Origin: Pigoraptor vietnamica
Lineage: Eukaryota; Opisthokonta; Filasterea
Reading direction: 5' to 3'
Assembly: GCA_943704525.1 (NCBI GenBank)
Contig: CALSCQ010003205.1
Span: 22,501-40,087, forward strand
DNA length: 17,587 bases
In this document: positions 1 to 9,547 of the stretch, piece by piece
How the letters are laid out: each line of letters begins with the position of its first letter
Numbering within the stretch: the stretch's first letter is position 1
Position numbers and translations under genes: made by a program
Notes under the pieces: generated by a model
Seen by the model: only the letters and a program-made list of their open reading frames with translations
Databases searched by the model: none
What the model was told of the DNA's origin: nothing

Positions 1-181
1 AAATTGACACAGGCTCGAATGGACACAGAGACGATAAGGATCGAATTGAGAATAGCGCAAGTAAACGACATATAGGTCCCAAACCAGGTGCTTTTAGTGT
101 CCCAAACAGACGCCATCGTCCACACAACCGCAAGCGCTCTTCGAGAATCGCACCAAATGTTTTTCTCCTCTGTATAACACT
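1..181. other. Left flank without recognised gene
   Basis: I see no conserved coding stretch here. It lies 3' of the minus-strand open frame that stops at 182 and is probably 3' UTR or intergenic. Confidence 0.4.
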
Positions 182-1503
182 TTACTGCGACGCGGGCGCA
201 CTCAAATCGAGCCGTCGCGCCGCTCTTCTCCTCATCGCGTCCCTCTCCCTCTCTTCTTCAGTCCACGCCGACTCATTCTCGCACTGGGAAAAACGACCAC
301 GCTTGACAAACACGCATGCCCCTTGCCGCTGCGACGCACCGTCCACGCACATCGGTGGCGTGAGCAGGCCCCTCTCCCGCGCTTCCTTCAGCTCTTCTTC
401 GTCCGTTATCCGAACAACCGCCCTCGCAATCTCGACGGGGTCGTGAACATGCGCCGCAACGTCGATACCTTCGCGCCCGCTGCAGGCTTCTCGCGACTCT
501 ACGTCCACAAACGCATCCGCGGCACCCGAGAACGGTTCGCTAAGTCCTGCGTTCGCAGCTGGCGCGTCGTTCTCGCTTACCCACGTGTTGTCGCCAAGCT
601 CTCTCAGAACACAAACGAGATCGTGGCCGTTTTCAATCCCCGCCATTGCCATAAATTGGCATTTCGAGATGCGCTTGTTCTCGCTTTGGGATGCGCCGCC
701 GTAGTTCCCGCAATTTGGCGGGACGCGCTCGTCGGGGCGCGCGTGAACGGGATCGGTGTGTTGTCTTGCCGCATGGGCGTCCTCCACTAGCCAATCTGAA
801 GGTACAAAGCAATTATTAGGCCACGGCAATCGCGCCTGTGTGCGTGCGCGGGCGCGTGCGGGCGAGTTCTGAGGACAACGGTGACAGAGGGAAATGAGAA
901 AGTGTTTGAAGCCAACGTAAGCACGTCGAATGGCCTGCATCTTCCCCGCACTTGTCTTTCAGTGAATTGCGCATTTGTTTTTTCGTGTGTGCGTGTAAGG
1001 GTTCTTGTTGCATGTGAGCCTCGCACACACACTGCAAATGGGCGCGCAAAAAAGAGCCATTCACACCCACCCAAACTGTATAATGGCTCCAACTCTCGAC
1101 GTACGTTTCGCATGAATCCCTCAAAGTACGCACTCGCGCGCCCATGATGTCGCGTGTCTGGGCCGGCCATCTCGGGAAAAAGGCCGACAAAACGACGCAA
1201 GAAGACTTCGACACGCCGGTTGCCGAGGTGGTCGCGCACAAATCCGAGCCGCTTCAAGCGCGTGCCCTCCAGCATGAAGAGAAGAAAGGACGGCACGTAG
1301 CGCTCCCTTCGCAGCACGCTAAACAGCGCGAGGGACAGGAGGAGCAGCGCCATGTCCTTTCGAGTGTGCATTCGGCGCGAACTGCGAAAATCGAGCCTTT
1401 CCGAAGCGCCGTGCTGTCGGGATGTCGCGTGTGGATAGAGAGGGGCGCGCAGTCGCTTGTCGACGACGCCGCGCTCGCGATGTAGAGAGCGACAGAGCGG
1501 CAT
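182..1503 (-). CDS. Hypothetical protein, tentative two-exon model (348 aa)
   Basis: I do not recognise this protein. The model joins exon 1 (1503-1071) to exon 2 (795-182). The donor is gtgggt, the commonest style here, and the acceptor is cttcag with a CTAAT branch-like motif about 20 nt upstream. Both sides are phase 1, and the joined frame is 349 codons ending in TAA. Residues about 50-64 form a hydrophobic Leu-rich segment flanked by Arg, so one membrane helix or a buried helix is possible. The rest is Arg-rich, then acidic, and ends in an Arg-rich helix (ERERDAMRRRAARR). The ATG at 1503 follows an in-frame open stretch preceded by a possible acceptor (gctgacag), so the true N-terminus may lie upstream. 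Exon 2 also reads open without splicing up to 940, so the intron is inferred. No database family is claimed. Confidence 0.42.
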
Positions 1504-1683
1504 TTTTTCCCCCTCGTCCCTGTCAGCCGAAAGTGAGAATGATGTCGCACGTTTCGTTTCGTTGAAGAAAATGGTTGTTGTGGACTTTGGAGAATGCAAC
1601 TCGGGTTTTGTTTGGCCGACAAGGGCGCCCTTGGTACTGTCTAGACTGTCGGATCCGGACACATCTCAATCTGGATTCAGTTC

Positions 1684-1995
1684 TCAACACATGCCGGCGG
1701 ATTGAGGCCGGCAGTAGACAGTCTTGCCCCGGGCGTCGTTCAGCACACCCATGAATGCGACTTCGCCCAAAGTTAGTACGGGTTTGCCACCGGCAAACGC
1801 GACTTGCCGTCGCCATTCCGGCATGCAAGACTGCCGGCCCGTGCCAGTGACGCCGACTGCCGGCGTGGTCGGTCTCACCCGTCATCTCGAACGGCCGATC
1901 GGTGTCGGACAGAGTGTGCCGAGGGCTGTCCGACTGTTGCGGACCGAGAGCCACTTCTGCAGCCGGTGCGCAGAGTCGTCGTGGAGTAGCCATTA
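1684..1995 (-). pseudogene. Possible broken open frame of unknown function
   Basis: On the minus strand a frame starting MATPRRLCAPAAEVALG at 1993 looks protein-like for about 40 codons. Near 1870-1890 protein-like composition moves to another minus frame (VGVTGTGRQSCMPEW..., ending TGA at 1684). The switch would need either a frameshift or an implausibly small intron of about 22 nt (gtgaga...ggcag). Nothing is recognised by family. It could be a decayed gene fragment, or 5' sequence of the gene to its left. This is weak evidence from composition only. Confidence 0.2.
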
Positions 1996-2192
1996 AACAT
2001 TTTTTTGGTCGGCAACTTTCTTCGTTCAGTTCATTACTCTACTCACGTGGCCATTGTCCCCGGCCGTTTCTTCCGTTGGATCGCTTCTCCGTCGAATGGG
2101 GTTGTTATCATTTTCCATCAGGAGATTACAATCATGGACCGAATACCCCCATACCAAAGGGCGCCGCCTGCCAACACATGGCTCGCGCTGCT

Positions 2193-2354
2193 AATAGCCC
2201 CCAGTACCCCTCGCACACACTCGTCTGGCACTTCGTCGTCTCGCGTAATAGCCCCCAGTACCCCTCGCACACACTCGTCTGGCACTTCGTCGTTTCGCGT
2301 AATAGCCCCCAGTAACCCTCGCACACACTCGTCTGGCACTTGGTCGTCTCGCCG
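2193..2354. repeat. Three tandem copies of a 54-bp repeat
   Basis: Copies start at 2193, 2247 and 2301. The first two differ at about one base and the third at three or four. Each contains AGCCCCCAGTA and CACACTCGTCTGGCACTT. The unit is a multiple of three and is open in at least one plus frame and two minus frames. It begins 17 bp past the chorismate mutase stop codon, within that gene's probable 3' UTR. Confidence 0.95.
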
Positions 2355-2370
2355 CTTCATTTTAATCGCC

Positions 2371-5226
2371 TCACAACGTGAGCGAGTCGCTGCGCTTAAG
2401 ACCGAACGCGCCGCCTTCTTGCGTCCCACCGGCGCCATCTTCGCCATCGAGGCGCGCCAGGAGATACAGCACCTCCACTTCCTTCGTGAGAGGGATGACC
2501 CACCTGCGCACAATGGGGGACAAAGGTGTCGGATTACCGACTGAGTTGCTCAAGTACCATCAGCCGATGCAACTCAATTCCGAAAGTATTCTGCTTATAA
2601 ATATGCAGGCCCTCAAAGACCTCTGCGATGTTTTTGCAGGAGAGTTCGCGTTTCATGTCACGCAGAAGGGAATGCAGCCCCATATCCAAACAGAACTGAG
2701 CTCCAGAGGATACGGAGCGAAAGCCACACGAGAAACATTCAAAAAACGAAGGATAAGTCATATGCCGCTAAGAGCAATTAATGTAAAGTTTGAGCGTCAG
2801 AATGAAACAGCACTCACTTCTCGTACAGGTCCGCCACGGCCTGCGGGTCGATTTTTCGATCCTTGCCTGTTACGCCACATAGAGTCGCGTGGTTACTTTA
2901 CGCGCGGCTGAGCATGCAACAGTCTCCGGTGGCACTCATCCCCCAACACGCAAGGTTCCATAGAGAATCAAACCCCATCTCAAAACACCGACGAAAGCGA
3001 CAGTGGAGAAAGTGTCAGCATTGCAACGAGCGTAAACCCACTCTCCGCAGGTCCCTTCTCAGTGATGTCCTGGCCGTACATTGCCGCCTTCAATCGGATG
3101 CGCTGGAGGAGACGCGTCTGTCGCAAGGGCGGCCCCAAATGTAGAGTGGTTAATAATCACACACACATTTGTTTTGAGTGCGAGGGGCGAAAATGTGTGA
3201 AGCACACATGTTTGACGTGTGTGTGTGTGTGGGTGGGTGGGTGTGCGTGCGTATGTATGCGTCTGTGTGTAATGTGTGTGCGTGCGCGTCAAGTACAACG
3301 TGCCTCCACTTCCTTGTTCGTGAGCAGGGCGTCAAGACCTTCGGCATTTCGCTCTCGTATGAGCCGCACATACTCATCGTGGTGCACTGGATCAATGAAC
3401 TGCGAAGAGGGATGCGACAGGATGAGGTTGGATGCGCGATAACACAGGTATCCACGCACACGCACGTGGGCACGCACACGCACACACACACACACACGCA
3501 CACACTGACATGTGTTAATGGCCCGCTACACAGAAGTACATTGTCTAGACCCTCCCCCACACACACACAACCGCCACTCCCACCGCGCGATGCCTGTAGC
3601 GCGCATACCTTGGCTTCCGCAATGAACTTTCCGTAGTGAATGCGCTTCGAGAGCGCCTGCAGACACTCGACGTCGCGCGTGGCGGACGACCCGTAGTTTG
3701 CGTCATCACCCGGCGCACAAATGGCCGGAATGAGCTCCTTGAGATAGACCTGGGTCGGTGGCTTGCGTTAGGCTGTGCGCGCGTACGGACACGTACACAA
3801 ATACTGTCGCTATTCTCTTCTCTCCATGTCCCTTAATATCGCACAATACATAGGACTTAAGTTCCCCACACAACGACAGGCGCAAAACATGAACGCACTC
3901 ATGTGACGCTCATGTACCGCGCGTGCGAACACAAGCGCCCACCCACCTTCTCTTCGTGTCCATTAATAACATACAATACACATAACTATAGGACCTACGT
4001 CCCCAACGACGATAGGCGCAGCAAAGCACTCACGTGACGCTCATGTACCGCGCGTACGAACACAAGCGCCCGCCCACCTCCTTGATCTTGGCGTTGACGT
4101 TGATGTGGCCGTTGTCCTTTAGAATTCGCGGGTAGTCCAGCAGTGGGAGAATTGGCGCGGGAAGGTCGTCGAAGAACGGGTGCTCGTCGGGGCTGTACAA
4201 GGGATGACGTGAGTACGAGTGAGCGGGGCTAAGTGAGGGTGGCGTTTAAGAGCGAGCTGGTGAGGGGAAATAGAGAGAGAGTATGCAAATGTGTGTGTCT
4301 CTGTGTGTGTGTGTGTGTATGTGTGTGTGTGTCCGCGTGCGTGAGTGTGTGTGCGAGTGCGTGTGTGCATTGCGGCCTGAGCGCGTGATCGTGCCATGCG
4401 CAGACAGTCTAAAAGACACAAACAACCACGTGTTTGGCGCACACATACATGAGAGATACATCCGCACAGAGTTACGTAAAACAATTACCTTGTGTAACGC
4501 CTGACTTTCGCTGCATGATGCATCATAGAAAATGCGCAAGCGGAATGGGCGCAGGCGAGTGAGAGTGCAGCTTTAGCGCCACAGAACAGGGGAAGAGGAG
4601 AAAAGGACGACCTGTAGAACCGGGTGTTACACAGCCACAAGGCGTGCTCACGCTCGTGCAGGTACTCGAGACTCGGGGATGCTCACGAACAAACACACAC
4701 ACACGCACGCACGCACGCACGCACGCACGCACGTACTCACTCACCGTGCAGCTTCTCTGTCTCCAGGAGGAAGAAGTCCATGAACGACCCGGGAAAGCCA
4801 TCCTGAAAGCGAAAGCGACCGGGCTCGTATATCGCCACGTTGGCGTGGAACTGTGCGCGCTCAATGAGGCCTGTTAGGCGAAAGTAATACCGCGCACGTG
4901 AGTATAGGTGGATGCGAGATGGACCACTAGAACGAGAGTGTGGCGCAGATAGCGTTTCGAATGCTCTCCGGATGGATCATTGCGTGTGGCACGCTAAAGG
5001 CAGCGCGCACGCAGTCACACGAGAGGCGCGCATGAGAGGGATCGTCAGGACATGCATGTACATGGAACGGTGCATGTGTTACGTGTTACGGGCGTGTGAA
5101 TTTGTAGGGTTACATATAGACAAGCGCTCGCCAGTGTCGTAACCCACCGAAAATAATCGTGTCTTCCATGCGAATAAGCGCGCTCCGAAGGCGCGGAAGA
5201 GACAGCGACTCGTCGAAGAAGTTCAT
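2371..5226 (-). CDS. ARO7: Chorismate mutase, AroQ (yeast/plant) class, complete, nine exons
   Basis: It converts chorismate to prephenate, the first committed step to phenylalanine and tyrosine. Exons: 5226-5148, 4870-4745, 4681-4612, 4192-4078, 3749-3609, 3399-3304, 3117-3042, 2866-2818, 2503-2371. Intron phases all agree and give 294 aa. Family signatures in order are [18 protein letters not shown] (about 17-34), [49 protein letters not shown] (about 164-177), [10 protein letters not shown] and [11 protein letters not shown] (about 252-262). By alignment to the yeast enzyme from memory, the active-site residues Arg16, Arg157, Lys168, Thr242 and Glu246 correspond to Arg14, Arg166, Lys177, Thr257 and Glu261 here. 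The start is the first ATG before the conserved first helix, with no room for a plastid transit peptide, so a cytosolic enzyme is likely. A Gly/acidic tail of about 25 residues follows the last helix. The intron after 3304 appears to use a GC donor. Confidence 0.95.
3118..3303 (-). other. Chorismate mutase intron with GC-AG boundaries
   Basis: On the minus strand exon 6 ends ...GTGGAG and the intron begins GCACGTTG; the acceptor is gcgacag. Both GT dinucleotides just downstream are phase 1 and lead to a frame that stops early. A GT 6 nt upstream (GTGGAG) keeps frame but deletes Val-Glu. The GC choice gives an ungapped match to the family (LLTNKEVE then [15 protein letters not shown]). The intron also carries a (CA)n tract. 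Confidence 0.7.
3216..3288. repeat. TG/GGGT-rich microsatellite in chorismate mutase intron 6
   Basis: Runs of GTGTGT, GGGTGGGTGGGT and GTGCGTGC, read as (CA)n on the gene strand. Confidence 0.9.
3454..3506. repeat. CA-rich microsatellite in chorismate mutase intron 5
   Basis: (CA)n with GCAC interruptions. It reads (GT)n on the gene strand. Confidence 0.9.
3818..4077. repeat. 131-bp tandem duplication inside chorismate mutase intron 4
   Basis: The block ending GTGACGCTCATGTACCGCGC and then GAACACAAGCGCCC is present twice with a 131-bp period (for example 3903 and 4034). The copies differ at scattered sites and by small indels. The right copy abuts exon 4, so its end is the functional donor (gtgggc). 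The left copy ends in a similar donor-like GGTGGGTGGGCG on the minus strand, a decoy donor inside the intron. Confidence 0.9.
4283..4368. repeat. TG-rich microsatellite in chorismate mutase intron 3
   Basis: (TG)n with GTGCGTGAGTG variants, reading (CA)n on the gene strand. Confidence 0.9.
4682..4744 (-). other. 63-nt intron made mostly of microsatellite
   Basis: Between exons 2 and 3 of chorismate mutase the gene strand reads gtgagtgagtacgtgcgtgc, continues with more GTGC units, then (GT)n and ttcgtgag. Nearly the whole intron is (GTGC)n/(GT)n, so it offers a ladder of donor-like hexamers. The acceptor ending GAG is supported because it alone gives the conserved ETEKLHA join in phase. Confidence 0.75.
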
Positions 5227-5840
5227 TTTCGCAGTTCAAATAACGGTGGTGACTGTGAAGAGAGACGTAACTCAGTTCGAGATGGCGCCGGCGATTCGGC
5301 CTTGAGATTCAAATTAGAGTTGAGGAAATGTTTCTGCAAAGCAGGCTTGGAGGAGAGACAAGTGTAGGGTGCAAAGCAGAGGGGGTGTTCACGTGCGAAG
5401 GAGAGGTGCTCACGTGCAAAGCAGAGGGATTCACGGCGGCGAGTGCTGGTCCATAGTTTGAATGCGTCTCCCACTTTTCGAGGTGGCGACTGGCGACTGA
5501 GCGCGTGACGTCACGCAGTCTTGACTCATCGTGGCAACCGCAATGGTACAAATTAGCCTGAGCGCGGCTACAGTAGGATTCTCAGGCACGCGCGGCGACG
5601 GCGAGAAAGCCCCGCGCACACGGATGTCGCCATGGCGTGGCGGACGCCGAGCCACGGCACGCCGCCGACGCCCGGCTCCGGAGCCGGCATGACAATGCCA
5701 GCGGCCGACGACTGCCAGTCCCGCCGTCGAATTGACGTCATCACCAGAGTTAGTAACCCGCGGCAGTAATGGCAAGACATGGCCGCATCCCTTCATCCAC
5801 AAACGGGGCGCGGCATCGGTGCCCGCACATCGATCCCACA
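5227..5840. promoter_or_regulatory. Divergent intergenic region with bZIP-type sites
   Basis: This lies between the chorismate mutase start (minus) and the CRN-like gene start (plus). It holds two perfect TGACGTCA palindromes (5506-5513 and 5733-5740) and one TGACTCA (5522-5528). In other eukaryotes these are bZIP (CREB/ATF, AP-1, Gcn4) sites. It also holds two CACGTG boxes inside a short direct repeat. Which gene they serve is not shown by the sequence. Confidence 0.4.
5384..5428. repeat. Two copies of a 21-bp repeat carrying CACGTG
   Basis: Units begin at 5384 and 5405 (GGTGYTCACGTGCRAAGSAGA). A partial copy of the 3' half (GTGCAAAGCAGAGG) lies just upstream at about 5369. The CACGTG boxes are at 5390-5395 and 5411-5416. 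Confidence 0.8.
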
Positions 5841-6248
5841 ATGACCGAGATAGAGGCGGCCCTCGAAGAGGGGGACCAGCGCACAACTCGGCCGATTATG
5901 GTCGGTGACGACGAGTCCATTTTCGATTCGTTGCGCGAGGCGTTCCCCCGTTACAGCTCGTTCCTCTATGTGCGGGAGAGGGACGCGAAAGCCTTTACGG
6001 TCACTAAGGAGAATGCGACCACCGCGAAGCTCATGGCCTGGAACTTATGTTGGAGCCGGATCGAGGGACTGGTGCGCCCTACAGGGTTGCAGTGCGAGGT
6101 GTGTTTGTGCGTTGCAACATGTTTGGCCTCGTGTGCATCGGATAAGTTGTCGATAACAGCTTGTGGCTTCCTCCTGTCGTTTTCACGCACGCAGTCACGT
6201 GCTCTTATATTCATGAGTTCTAGTCACGTATTCGTGCGTGCGCGCGCC

Positions 6249-6276
6249 GTGTGTGTGTGTGTGTGTGTGTGTGTGT

Positions 6277-6308
<32 letters not shown>

Positions 6309-6384
6309 TGTGTGCGTGCGTGCGTGGGTGTGTGCGTGCGTGTGTGTGCGTGTGCGTGTGCGTGTGCGTGTGCGTGTGCGTGCC

Positions 6385-6424
<40 letters not shown>

Positions 6425-6480
6425 TGTGTGGGTGGGTGGGTGGGTATCTGTGTGTGTGTGCGTGCGTGCGTTTGAGTGTG
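6249..6480. repeat. Long TG/GTGC microsatellite in intron 1 of the CRN-like gene
   Basis: (GT)n, (GTGC)n, (GTGTGC)n and GGGT runs over about 230 bp. They produce spurious Val/Cys-rich and His/Thr-rich open frames on both strands. Confidence 0.95.
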
Positions 6481-6571
6481 CGCGCCACTCGCTGACATCT
6501 CTGTTTTCTTTTTTCGCCACCAGGATGTAAGCGGGCTAGAGGGGACGACGGATCTGAAGACGGGCGCCTCG

Positions 6572-7467
6572 GTATGTACTCTCCACCCATCATAGTTGTC
6601 TCTCAGAACTGCCACATGCTCGTGGCTCAGCACACACGCTTTCTCTCGGTCTAAAAGAATTTTAATTGTCCCTTCTCTCTCCTTTCTTTTCCCTAAAGGG
6701 TTTGATGACGACGTATCTTCCTTATTTGTTTCTGTCTGCGCCATTGCGCCAAAAGTGTGCGCGTGTATGCGTGCGTGCACATGTGAGTGTGTTGGTATGG
6801 GCGTGTGTGACTGTGTGTAGCGTAAGTGCGTGGCGCGATTGCCTGCCATGACGCCATGTGCACGCGTGTGTGCGAGTGCGTGTGTATTTTGTGTCGTGTG
6901 TGACATTGCTTGTGATATTTGTCTGCGTGTACGATGTGAGACGCAACCGTGCACTTGCCGTCGCCGCCACTCTTCATTTCGTCTGACTTTAGCGGCACCA
7001 TATTTGGGCGTTTTCTAGTGATTTGCATTGCCTGCCGCTTAGTGTGTGCAGCATGTCGGTGTCGAGTCTCGCGCCCCATGGTACTGGTTCGGTGTGGATA
7101 TGAGTGCGCCATTGTTCAATCTGCAGTATTTGCGAGCGTGCCGTCCGCAGGAACTTTCGTGCGTGCCATTGTTGCGTGCCTATGTCACCTGTACTTTAAC
7201 GTGCCAGTGGCGGACTGAGAATACGTGTTCTCTTTTTATCCGGTACCTCTTCTTTCCTTGAAGCGTGCCTGTGGTTGCGTGTCTGAGTGTACGCCAAGCG
7301 TTCTTTGTTGATTTGCACTGCTAACTATAGTGCATGCCGGAAAGTGTCTACGTTGCACTTTTGGGGGTGCGGCGCCGTGTCATCGTCTGTGAGTCTCTGA
7401 ACATGCATCTAGCACAAGTGTCAGTTTAAAATGCTTGTTCTGACCTGTGTGTCGTTCATCTCTTCAG
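6572..7467 (+). other. Unresolved intronic stretch of the CRN-like gene
   Basis: There is no confident exon here. Exon 6524-6571 ends in phase 0 and exon 7468-7497 starts in phase 1, so at least one exon should lie between. The best candidate is 7151-7175 (acceptor gtccgcag, donor gtgcct), which fixes the phase. The stretch also contains tttag and ctaaag acceptor-like sites and moderately TG-rich sequence. Confidence 0.35.
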
Positions 7468-7675
7468 CGACGGCAAATGTAGGCCTGTCCGCGGTTGGTG
7501 AGTCAAATCGCCGCGTCTGAAATTGCTTTTGTGGGTGTCGCTCATTTTCGGTGAATGTCTGACCGTGCCTCTAGCGCGCAAGCGCCAGTTAATGCTTGTT
7601 CTATCTTTCGTTTCTGTTCAACTTGCTTTCAGCGGCGGCGACTGTAGGTGAGTCAAAATCGCGCATTTATTGGGT
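7397..7675 (+). repeat. Degenerate tandem duplication of an intron-exon unit
   Basis: The segment GCATCTAGCACAAG...AATGCTTGTTCT...ttcag|CG...gtgagtcaaatcgccgcg (about 7400-7520) recurs as GCCTCTAGCGCGCAAG...AATGCTTGTTCT...ttcag|CGGCGG...gtgagtcaaaatcgcgc (about 7565-7670). Each copy carries branch region, acceptor, a tiny phase-1 exon (30 nt and 15 nt) and donor. Related fragments (GTGATTTGCATTGC at about 7017 and TTGATTTGCACTGC at about 7308) suggest an older array. Confidence 0.65.
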
Positions 7676-9547
7676 CATGAATAGTTTTGAATTGGAGTTT
7701 GTGTGCAGTGTGGGTGACTCTGGTTTTGTGTGTGTGTTTTTGGGTGTGTGGGTGGTGTGGGTGCGTACGTGTGTGTTCACGTACCCTGTGTGCCGCTTTG
7801 CGTGTCTTTGCTGGCTGTTTGTTTGCCTTTTCATGCAATCCCTGTACTCGCTTCGGCAAGCACCTGATGGCGTCTGTGTGGCACTGATATCGCTGGTGGG
7901 CTGTGGCAGTACATAATGCATCTGTCATGTTGTAAGGATGTAATCGTCTAAATTTGATCGTTGACTCGGATTAATCAATTTCCATCTAGACTCTTTCTAT
8001 GCGTTTTGGGCTGCGGTGGTCCGCGGCGATGTCTCCTCGGAGTCGGACGGAACGTTTCTTACGATCAAAGGCGCGGGCGTTTTCTTCCTGGGTGACGTCG
8101 ATTTGCCTTCTCGCATTTACATTCGGCGTTCGTATGTGAAGTTGGCGGGCCTACTCGCGGCATACGAGCCCAACGGCAGTAAGCGAGACCGGAAAGTCGC
8201 CGTTGTTGGAGGCACGCCTGGCGTGGGGAAGCGATTCCTCGCTTACATTCTCTATCTGTGGCGGCATGCGGCGGGTCCGATTCTCGTTGACATAGCGTCT
8301 CGCAAGAAGTCGTATGTTCTCTTTAACGATGGGTCGTGCCGTGTCGCTGATTTCGGCACCACGTCGCAAGACTTTGGGTCCGGCGCCGTGCAGTTGATCG
8401 ATCCGACGAAGGAAACGCCAATCTTCGGCCAAATGCCTGCGATACTGTTGGCGTCGCCATCCGCGAACCTCGGCGAAGCCTTCAAGCTGAGGAATTACAA
8501 TTCGTTGTTTATGCCGTTGTGGGATTTGGACGGGCTGCAGAAGTGCCGCGAAATCGCTTTTCCCAGACTGTCTCGCGCCCGAGCTGGTCGAGAAAAATTT
8601 CGATAGCGCGGGAGGCGTGGCGCGTTGGGCGTTCCGTGACGTGGCGACCACGGAAGAATTCATTAGGCGCCAAATCGATTCGTGTGCAATCATGAGACAC
8701 ATCGGCAACCCGCGCGTCGTTGCTTTCAAGAGCGATTTGTCTTCTCACTCCATCGTTCATTTTGTCGTCGACATGAATACCTTCGCTTCGTTCGTTGCCA
8801 AATTTCGCGTCGATGTATGTAGCAACGGCGGTGTACGCACGGTGTAAAAAGGAGACTACTGCTGACGTGATGTACTATCTCCAAGCGTGGCGTGACGCGA
8901 AAGTGGCGGCTGCGGTTACGCGGCCAATTGTTCGAGGCCCATTGTCATGACGTTCTTCAGGATGGAGGCTCGTTCGAAATCAAGCCCCTGTGCTGCGTGA
9001 CGGGCGACGCGGAAGGGCGCCTTGACTCTGAACCGGATGACCGCGCGCAACATCGAGTCGATCGACGCCGTGAGCGGCCAGACGCGCGGCGTTTACGGTC
9101 GGCCGATTTCGAAGCGGTTCACAACTGTTGATGCGTTTATTGGAATCGATGCGGCGGTGCAAATCACGGTATCGGACGACGGCACATTTTGCTACACCAA
9201 GGACTGGTGCGGTCGAGTCATTCGGACAGCTCGTGAAAGCCGGAGGTAATCCCGAGCGGTTTCGAATCTACGTCGTCGTGCCGGACGATGTGTTTCCTGG
9301 CCTGTCGCAGCGGATGTACGAAGGCGCGAAAGGCGGCACAAAGTAATGGAACACGGATGGAAAGGTCCGCAAAGGGAAGACCGACTGCAACGCGTTGCGG
9401 TTCTTAACGGTGTGGGCGCTTAAGGTACCGATTACTGCTGTCCAGCCAGTCGGCCGCGATGTGTCCTGGTCCGAAGACGCCGTCGCTGTCGCGGACATCA
9501 TATCGTCCGCCCCACCGCCGGAATCCGCGGCTCCCGCGGCATCGAAC

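Larger units (their letters stand above)
1504..2370. other. Intergenic / 3' flank of chorismate mutase
   Basis: This 867-bp stretch has no gene I can identify. It holds a GC-rich part (about 1685-1950) rich in GCCGGC-type palindromes, with a broken minus-strand open stretch. It also holds the 54-bp tandem repeat immediately downstream of the chorismate mutase stop codon. Confidence 0.4.

Noticed and set aside
323-790. Plus-strand open frame of 155 codons
   Set aside because: It lies opposite the minus-strand exon 182-795; composition favours the minus strand, though neither has a known family.
740-800. A BRCT-like end (FVPSDWLVED) in the unspliced left-hand frame
   Set aside because: The FVPS residues come from the polypyrimidine/acceptor sequence; without them only a generic WLVED remains, and no other BRCT feature is seen.
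816-1241. Minus-strand frame of 141 codons in another phase
   Set aside because: It does not splice in phase with the exon 182-795 at the gtgggt donor and looks like intron read-through.
2193-2354. CRISPR-like array
   Set aside because: The repeats are contiguous 54-bp units without spacers, in an intron-rich eukaryotic genome.
5431-5886. Minus-strand 151-codon frame in the divergent intergenic region
   Set aside because: Composition is Arg/Pro/Ser-rich and non-specific, it has no splice-compatible partner, and it overlaps the probable promoter and the CRN-like start.
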